Source: DAOUCP01 sp034432155 (GTDB taxonomy: Bacteria; Chloroflexota; Anaerolineae; Epilineales; Epilineaceae). From it: DNA of 64,000 bases. Location of the stretch: NCBI GenBank assembly GCA_034432155.1, contig DAOUCP010000035.1, forward strand, positions 97,371 to 161,370, written 5' to 3'. Each line of letters begins with the position of its first letter. Within the stretch, counting starts at the first letter, position 1. Positions 58,643-64,000 of the stretch are shown here, in pieces. The position numbers and the translations under genes are program-made. The notes beneath the pieces were generated by a model. It was not told the DNA's origin. It ran no database searches and was given only the letters and a program-made list of their open reading frames with translations.

Positions 58643-60205
58643 ATGAAACGAAGTTTCGCCAATCTGGCCTTGACGCTCACGATGGCGGCTGGCGCGCTGT
58701 GGCTCGGCCCCACGTCCGACCCGGCAGCCAGCAGCTCCCAACACGACGTGCCATTTCCGCCCGTGGCCGATGCCACGTACGAGTCCCGCGGCAACGTGAC
58801 AACGATCGTCGTTCCTACGGGCCCGTGCGCGAGCGTCACTGCCTCGCCGATCCAAGTGGGCGATTTCGTCGTGTGGCCCATGCACGATAGGGCCCGTGAC
58901 TGCACCTCGGCAAGCCCATATCGGGATGCACTGTTAGGATACAACATCCGGGATGGCATTCTCTACTTGCTCGGACGTACCGGTAGTTCGGAAGCCACGC
59001 CTCTCTATGAGCCCGATATAGGGCGTGTGTTCCAGAACCTGGTTTTTGGTGGTAGCGTTGCCGCTTTGGACGCCTCTACATTCCAAAAGATTGCAGCATT
59101 ACCTTCGAACTTCCGAGTGACATCAGACTCTTCCGGCGTATATGTGAATGGTTTGTACTACTTCGGCACCATTAACACACCTGAGCCTTTTTGCCAGCAG
59201 CCCGTGAATCGCAATTGCGGCGCAGTGTTTGCGATGGACGAAAGCGGCAACCTCGTCAACAGCCTGGATCTGGAAGACGGCTTCCGTTCGTGGGTGGGCG
59301 CCGGCCTGACAAGCAACGGGCAGTTTCTCTACGTCGGCGGCGCCGAGCAGTTCCTCGGCGCCAGTAGCGCGGAATTCTACTACGGCTGTTCTGTGGTGAA
59401 ACTCGACCCGCAGCTCAACATCCTTGTGCATTTCGATCCCGGCGACGAGGGCTGTCACCGCACCGGCGTCGGTCAGAACGACGAAGATGCGGTGGCGGGC
59501 GAAGTCGTCATTGCCGCGGACGGCACGCTCTGGGTAGTCTTTACCCACGCCGTCGATCCCCGCAACATGTTTGCGATGTATCACCTTTCGGCAGATCTCG
59601 AGCCGATCTGTGCTTTTGAGCTGCAAGGTGGCCCGCTTATGATGGCTGGCTATTACCAATCGCCCACAATTGACAGGGATGGCAACGCGTACGTCCATGT
59701 CTCGCCCGCAGGCGCAGGTCAACGCGGCGAGGGTCAGTTGTGGAAGGTGACGCCGGCGTGCCAAGGAACGCAGCTCGCAACCTTGCCGCAGGGTGGCACG
59801 AGCACCCCCGTGCTTGCGGACGACCGCTACGTCCTGACAATTGCCGCCGGTCAGCTTCAGGTGCGTGACCTGCACGGGAATGCGGTCAGCAACTATGGCT
59901 TGGCCTCGGCGGCCCAAGTCATTGGCAGCCCGATGCTTGCCGACGGGGTCATCTACGTGGTTGACGCCACCGGTGCGCTCACCGTCATCCGCAACACCGG
60001 GTTGGCGGGCTACGGCACTGCTGCCTGGCCACGCTATCGGCACGACAATCGGGGAAGTGGCCGGCAAGCAATGTCCGTGGAGATCTTCCTTCCTTTTGCC
60101 TGGCAAGTATCCGTGCCGGCTGTGCTGTCGGGCTCGGCACCTGGCGCCCGACTTGATCCGCTGCGCAGGGCGCTCCTCGTATCTCGGCATCCCTCTTGGC
60201 CCTGA
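58643..60205 (+). CDS. Secreted PQQ/beta-propeller-like protein, lower GC than its neighbours
   Basis: A 520-residue exported protein of unknown function. The signal peptide is MKRSFANLALTLTMAAGALW. The rest is propeller-like: NIRDGILYLLGRTG, GAVFAMDESGNLVNSLDLED, GLTSNGQFLYVGGAE, SVVKLDPQLNILVHFDP, EVVIAADGTLWVV and MLADGVIYVVDATGALTVIR. Cys residues are unusually frequent (for example CQQPVNRNCG) and may form disulfides. The ATG has GAGGACGAA upstream; the frame stays open before it but there it encodes the 27-bp repeat and the promoter. Stretches such as 59100-59160 have about 45 percent G+C, far below the surroundings, which suggests transfer. Confidence 0.75.
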   Translation: MKRSFANLALTLTMAAGALWLGPTSDPAASSSQHDVPFPPVADATYESRGNVTTIVVPTGPCASVTASPIQVGDFVVWPMHDRARDCTSASPYRDALLGYNIRDGILYLLGRTGSSEATPLYEPDIGRVFQNLVFGGSVAALDASTFQKIAALPSNFRVTSDSSGVYVNGLYYFGTINTPEPFCQQPVNRNCGAVFAMDESGNLVNSLDLEDGFRSWVGAGLTSNGQFLYVGGAEQFLGASSAEFYYGCSVVKLDPQLNILVHFDPGDEGCHRTGVGQNDEDAVAGEVVIAADGTLWVVFTHAVDPRNMFAMYHLSADLEPICAFELQGGPLMMAGYYQSPTIDRDGNAYVHVSPAGAGQRGEGQLWKVTPACQGTQLATLPQGGTSTPVLADDRYVLTIAAGQLQVRDLHGNAVSNYGLASAAQVIGSPMLADGVIYVVDATGALTVIRNTGLAGYGTAAWPRYRHDNRGSGRQAMSVEIFLPFAWQVSVPAVLSGSAPGARLDPLRRALLVSRHPSWP

Positions 60206-60370
60206 ACCGGCTGGCAGTTCCCGGTCGCTGGGGTGGCCGGTCCGGGCATCTGTCCCGTCGCCGTACCGGTCGCCTGGCGACGGCACTTCGCTACGAGCGG
60301 GCCTTCCGGGGTCGGTGTCGCCAGAATCGTCCCACAAGTATCCAGGCGATACACGCACCACCCCCCGAGC
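60206..60370. other. Intergenic stretch with a possible terminator hairpin
   Basis: No gene is seen. A perfect 8-bp stem (CCGTCGCC 60255-60262, GGCGACGG 60276-60283) with a 13-nt loop lies 50 bp after the propeller stop. It lacks a good T-tract but could end that transcript. Confidence 0.4.
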
Positions 60371-60376
60371 TATAAT
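60371..60376 (+). promoter_or_regulatory. -10 box of the ADP-ribosylglycohydrolase gene
   Basis: A perfect TATAAT, 157 bp before the ATG at 60533. The -35 position (GATACA) is poor. A palindrome follows at the transcription start. Confidence 0.55.
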
Positions 60377-60379
60377 GGC

Positions 60380-60395
60380 CCACGCTCGAGCGTGG
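60380..60395. promoter_or_regulatory. Perfect 16-bp palindrome at the draG-like transcription start
   Basis: CCACGCTCGAGCGTGG is a perfect palindrome that begins 4 bp after the -10 box, so it covers the expected start site. It is a good operator candidate for a dimeric repressor. Confidence 0.65.
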
Positions 60396-60532
60396 CGCCC
60401 CACGCTGGTGCAAGGAACCGGCCGGGCAGGGCCAGGGCGTCATCGGCCGGCCGACGTCTGCGCCCTCGCTGCCCGGCACTTGGCGGCCACCGCTAGAGCC
60501 TGAGTCGGTACGCAACGAGAGGGGGGCCAACG

Positions 60533-61522
60533 ATGGGCGGAGACGTGCCGCTAGGCAAGTACCTAGGCTGCATGGTTGGAGCAGCCCTGGGGGATGCCCT
60601 TGGCAAGCTGACGGAGTTCATCGAGTACGAGAGCATCCGCCACCACTTTGGACCGGAAGGCATCACCGAACCGCCGCCGCAGGCTCTGTACACCGACGAC
60701 ACCCAGCTGGCCATGGCCACCGCGCGCGCCCTTGTTTCCGCCGGTGATCAGGTGCTGCCACGGCTGGTGGACAGCGTCTGCGATCAGTACCTGGGCTGGC
60801 TGACGAAGCAGGACTTCCCCATCCATCGCCGTGCCCCCGGCGTGGCGATCATGGAGTCCCTGGGACGACTGAAGAAGGGCATGCCTTACTCCGCTGCCGC
60901 GGACGGCTCGGCGAACGAATCGATCGTCGCCACGCGAAGTATCCCGGTGGCGCTTCGCTACTACGACGACCCGCAGAAGATCATCGAGACAGCGGCCGAG
61001 ATCAGCCGCATTACCCACGGCCATCCGGCGGCCATTTCCTCCGGCGCGGCAAGCGCCTTGCTTGTCAACTTCGCGCTGGCTGGTCTGCCACTCGAGGAGT
61101 GGCAGCGCAAGGCGGAGATCGCCTTGAAGCGCTGGTGCCCCGATGCACCGCGGCAGGCGCTGGAAGCGATTCGGACGGCGTTCATGACGATTGATTGGGA
61201 TCCGGAAGATGCCATGCTGGAGCAGTTCCGGGCCCGGCCGGGCTATGGTGGCGGCTGGACGGCCGACGAAGCCCTGGGCATTGGCCTGTGGTGCTTCATC
61301 CACAACCCCGAGGACTACGTCGCCAGCGTGCGGTTGGGGGCCAACGCGTTTGGCGATAGCGATACCGATGGCATCGCCACCATCGCCGGCGCTCTCGGCG
61401 GCGCATACAACGGCCTGGCCGCCATCCCGGCCGAATGGCTGGGTCGTCTCGAGGATGGCGAGGCCATTCAGGCCTTGGCTGCCGAACTGCACCAGATTCG
61501 GATGTCCGAGCTAGGTAGCTAG
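60533..61522 (+). CDS. ADP-ribosylglycohydrolase (DraG family)
   Basis: A 329-residue enzyme that removes ADP-ribose from targets. The metal-binding motifs are present: ALYTDDTQLA (Asp55, Asp56) and FGDSDTDGIATIAGALGGAYNG at about 274-292. The N-terminal GCMVGAALGDALG is typical. The substrate could be ADP-ribosylated Arg, dinitrogenase reductase or another target; no nitrogenase or DraT gene is in the window. The ATG was chosen for its position at the conserved N-terminus. Its stop is 3 bp before the VWA gene, so the two are co-expressed. A palindrome at the promoter suggests repression. Confidence 0.9.
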   Translation: MGGDVPLGKYLGCMVGAALGDALGKLTEFIEYESIRHHFGPEGITEPPPQALYTDDTQLAMATARALVSAGDQVLPRLVDSVCDQYLGWLTKQDFPIHRRAPGVAIMESLGRLKKGMPYSAAADGSANESIVATRSIPVALRYYDDPQKIIETAAEISRITHGHPAAISSGAASALLVNFALAGLPLEEWQRKAEIALKRWCPDAPRQALEAIRTAFMTIDWDPEDAMLEQFRARPGYGGGWTADEALGIGLWCFIHNPEDYVASVRLGANAFGDSDTDGIATIAGALGGAYNGLAAIPAEWLGRLEDGEAIQALAAELHQIRMSELGS

Positions 61523-61525
61523 CCG

Positions 61526-63196
61526 ATGGTCTTCCCGGTCCGGCGTGCGCTTGCCACCCTGGCTGCGGCCTGGCTGCTCGTAGGCCCAGCCGGCAGCCAG
61601 CCGGCTGCGGCCGCAGCCTGCGACCTGTATACCGACAAGACAGCCGTGCCGGCGGTGGTGACGTTGGGCGAGGAGGTCACCATCACCCTGACGCTGGACG
61701 GACGTTGCCCGCCGCAGACATCACCTCTGGCCGCCGACATCGTCTTGGCCCTGGATCGCTCGGCCTCGCAGCGCGACAACGGCACCTGGGAGCCGACCAA
61801 GTCGGCCGCTGCCGCATTCCTCGACCAGATCGACTTCGTCCGCCACCAGGTGGCGCTCCTCACCTTCGGCGCCGGCCTGCCGCTCCTGCGCCCGGATGTG
61901 GAGTTCCACCAGCGCCTTAGCCACGACGAGGCAGCGGTAAAGGCCGCCCTGGCAGCCATCGAGGCGCCACCGAGCGTCACGTGGGCCACGAACATCACCG
62001 CCGCCATCGAGGCCGCGCAACAGGAGCTCACGGGCCCCCGGCACCGCGACGAGGCCAGGCCTGTCCTGGTCCTGCTGTCCGACGGTGCCCACAATGCTCC
62101 GGGCACCGAGCCACCCGCGGCTGCCGCGCAGCGCGCCAAGGCAGCGGGGACGCTGATCATAACGATCGGTCTGGCCGTTGACGATGCGGCCGCTGCTACG
62201 CTCCGGGCGATTGCCAGCCGGTCCGATCTCTACTTCCCCTCGCCCACGGCCACGGAGCTGGCCGCGATCCTGGTAGAGATCGCCGGCCGGTTGGTCAGCG
62301 GCGGCATCACCTCGGTACGGGTCGTGGACATGTTGCCACCCGAGGTCGCGCTCGTCATCGACTCGGTGACTCCAGCCCCTACCTCGGTGAGCGGCAACAC
62401 CATCACCTGGCAGATCTCGACCCTCGCAGCCACGGGCTGGACGGCGCGCTACCGCATCCGGCCGCTGGTTGCCGGCAGCTACAACGCCAACAAGCTCGCC
62501 TACGTCGACTACCTCGACGCCGATGGCACCATGGCCAGCCGGCCCTTTCCGCTGCCCTTGCTCACCGTCCGGCCGCCCCAGACGCCCCTGCCGGGCCGGC
62601 ACCACGCCCATCTGCCGTCGCTGTGGCTGCGTTCCTGTCGTGCACCACGAGCCGCTGACGTCGTCCTGGTCATGGACACGTCAAGCAGCATGTGGGGCGA
62701 GAAGCTCACGCGGGCGAGAGACGCGGCCCGCGAGTTCGTCTCCCTCCTGACCCTGCCACCGTGCCAGGTGGCCGTGGTGGCCTTCCATCGCACTGCCAGC
62801 CTGGTCCAGCCGCTGACGTCCGACCGTCGAGCGCTACAAGATTGCCTCGACAGCCTGCCCCGCGATGAGGGCTCTCGCCTCGATCTCGGTCTCGCCACGG
62901 CCGTGGAGGAGCTCTCTGGTTCGCGTCACCGCCCGGACCACGTAGCGGCTGTGATCCTCTTGACCGATGGCCGTCAGGTGGGAGCGCCGGTCGAGACCGT
63001 CTACCAAGCGGCGGCGGAAGCGCGCCGCCGCGGCATCGTGGTGTTCACCATCGGCATCGGCGACGACGCCGACGCCCAGCTACTTCTCCTGACAGCAGGC
63101 GCACCGGAAAGGTATTTCGCCGCTGCCTCGCCGGCCGAGCTGGCCCGCATCTACCGCGCCATCGCCGGCGATCTGCCATGTGTCGGTTCGCCCTAA
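61526..63196 (+). CDS. Secreted protein with two von Willebrand factor A domains
   Basis: A 556-residue protein with a signal peptide (ALATLAAAWLLVGPAG). VWA domain 1 (about residues 70-255) has the MIDAS start ALDRSAS (Asp77, Ser79, Ser81) and LVLLSDGAHN. A DUF11-like beta-domain follows (about 270-350). VWA domain 2 (about 380-545) has VMDTSSSM (Asp384) and ILLTDGRQVG. Both MIDAS DxSxS motifs are complete, so both domains should bind metal and a partner. There is no C-terminal membrane anchor. It starts 3 bp after the ADP-ribosylglycohydrolase gene. Confidence 0.85.
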   Translation: MVFPVRRALATLAAAWLLVGPAGSQPAAAAACDLYTDKTAVPAVVTLGEEVTITLTLDGRCPPQTSPLAADIVLALDRSASQRDNGTWEPTKSAAAAFLDQIDFVRHQVALLTFGAGLPLLRPDVEFHQRLSHDEAAVKAALAAIEAPPSVTWATNITAAIEAAQQELTGPRHRDEARPVLVLLSDGAHNAPGTEPPAAAAQRAKAAGTLIITIGLAVDDAAAATLRAIASRSDLYFPSPTATELAAILVEIAGRLVSGGITSVRVVDMLPPEVALVIDSVTPAPTSVSGNTITWQISTLAATGWTARYRIRPLVAGSYNANKLAYVDYLDADGTMASRPFPLPLLTVRPPQTPLPGRHHAHLPSLWLRSCRAPRAADVVLVMDTSSSMWGEKLTRARDAAREFVSLLTLPPCQVAVVAFHRTASLVQPLTSDRRALQDCLDSLPRDEGSRLDLGLATAVEELSGSRHRPDHVAAVILLTDGRQVGAPVETVYQAAAEARRRGIVVFTIGIGDDADAQLLLLTAGAPERYFAAASPAELARIYRAIAGDLPCVGSP

Positions 63197-63300
63197 GCAC
63201 TGGCCCGGGGGCGCAGCCACGCGGCTGACGCGGCAACGCCAGCCCTGCCCACACCGCGGACGCAGTAAAGACCGGGCCTTGCAGCATCGGGTCGGCAGCC

Positions 63301-63963
63301 TTACTCCAGGGCCGCCACCGGCGCGCGGGCCCGACGCGCGCGCAGCCACTCCGCCACCATGGGCAGGAGTGAGATCAGGATGATGGCCACAATGGCGATC
63401 TCGAAGTGCTGGCGGACGATGGGGATGTTCCCGAAGTAGTAACCCAGTCCGAGGAAAAGGCCGACCCAGGCGATGCCGCCGACGACGTTGTACGTCAGGA
63501 AGTAGCGATAGGACATCTCGCCAACTCCGGCAACGAAGGGCGCAAAGGTGCGAACGATGGGGACGAAGCGGGCCAGGAAGATGGTCTTCCCGCCGTGCTT
63601 CTCGAAGAAGGCGTGCGTTCGCGCAATGTACTCGCGCCGGACGAAACGCACGTGGCCGCTGTATGCCCGCATCCCCACCTTGTGCCCGATCCAGTAGTTG
63701 GCCGAGTCGCCGAGAATGGCCGCGGCCGCCATAAGGACGAACAGCAGCCACAGCCGAAGGCCGCTCGACGGAATGGCCGCGAAGGTGCCGGCGGCGAAGA
63801 TGAGCGAATCCCCAGGCAAGAAGGGCGTCACCACGAAGCCGGTCTCGGCGAAGATCACCGCAAACAGGATGCCATGGGTCAAGACACCGTATTGTTGGAT
63901 GACCGCTGCCAGATGCTGGTCCAGATGCAGGAAAAAGTCGATGGCCGCGCTGATGACATCCAT
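63301..63963 (-). CDS. DedA-family (SNARE-associated) membrane protein
   Basis: A 220-residue polytopic protein of the DedA/VTT family, proposed to flip undecaprenyl phosphate or other lipids and maintain proton motive force. The family core is complete: FAETGFVVTPFLPGDSLIFAAG, ILGDSANYWIGHKVG, FFEKHGGKTIFLARFVPIVR, TFAPFVAGVGEMSY and GGIAWVGLFLGLGYYFG. About five hydrophobic segments are visible. The ATG has GGAGGGGC upstream. It converges with the VWA gene and reads in from the right edge of the window. Confidence 0.95.
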   Translation of the reverse strand: MDVISAAIDFFLHLDQHLAAVIQQYGVLTHGILFAVIFAETGFVVTPFLPGDSLIFAAGTFAAIPSSGLRLWLLFVLMAAAAILGDSANYWIGHKVGMRAYSGHVRFVRREYIARTHAFFEKHGGKTIFLARFVPIVRTFAPFVAGVGEMSYRYFLTYNVVGGIAWVGLFLGLGYYFGNIPIVRQHFEIAIVAIILISLLPMVAEWLRARRARAPVAALE

Positions 63964-64000
63964 GCCGCCCCTCCGCTCGGTCGCCGGGCCGCCAGCCCGG

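Overview
The window is high-G+C (about two thirds by eye), densely packed bacterial chromosome with genes on both strands. It shows no rRNA, tRNA, CRISPR array, prophage or intact insertion sequence. The gene content fits a member of the Chloroflexota: an hrcA-dnaJ-prmA-rsmE string without grpE/dnaK, a dnaB-dnaD-dnaC-like primosome operon behind a bifunctional-nuclease gene, RNase J, a short archaeal-type S-adenosylhomocysteinase, a predicted HARE-HTH protein and many secreted subtilase, propeller and VWA proteins. This assignment is an inference from gene families; no 16S gene is present.

Layout. 1-5.5 kb: a two-cupin protein and a large secreted subtilase. 5.6-11 kb: an overlapping operon of a coiled-coil protein, SelB, a family 2 glycosyltransferase and a polyprenyl-phosphate sugar transferase. 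11-15.1 kb: hrcA, dnaJ, prmA and a divergent rsmE. 15.1-19 kb: a consensus promoter, two predicted DNA-binding proteins and a membrane glycosyltransferase. 19-20.8 kb: yhhQ and queF (7-deazaguanine salvage). 20.9-27.3 kb (minus): guaA, a second membrane glycosyltransferase and a membrane-anchored glycoside hydrolase. 27.4 kb: rpsU. 27.7-31.9 kb (minus): bifunctional nuclease, dnaB, dnaD-like, and a helicase-loader-like protein with two AAA+ modules. 32-38.9 kb: thiol-redox genes (TlpA, DsbA, thioredoxin-TPR), ligA and ahcY. 38.9-45 kb: a second large subtilase and a secreted propeller protein. 45.7-51 kb: lactate permease, glutamine cyclotransferase, a secreted helical protein and an O-antigen-ligase-like protein. 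51-54.3 kb (minus): tpiA, udg, rnj. 54.4-57.3 kb: sua5 and an HtrA protease. 57.5-64 kb: a decayed gene, a lower-GC secreted propeller, an ADP-ribosylglycohydrolase coupled to a double VWA protein, and a DedA protein.

Promoters are readable: many intergenic gaps carry a TATAAT-like hexamer, often with a TTG-type -35 at 16-18 bp. Two promoters sit so close to the start codon that leaderless transcripts are predicted, and three have a dyad at the expected transcription start.

The most unusual recurrent feature is tandem duplication of 27-57 bp units, in spacers and, in frame, inside genes. Inside genes the units are multiples of 3 (42, 45, 57 bp) and extend proteins with low-complexity segments, including an odd basic N-terminal extension on QueF. 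Other points to check are the tandem AAA+ loader with exactly superimposable modules, the RsmE homologue lacking the expected SAM-knot motifs, the HARE-HTH/winged-helix gene pair, and the operator-like palindromes at htrA, draG-like and sua5 promoters.
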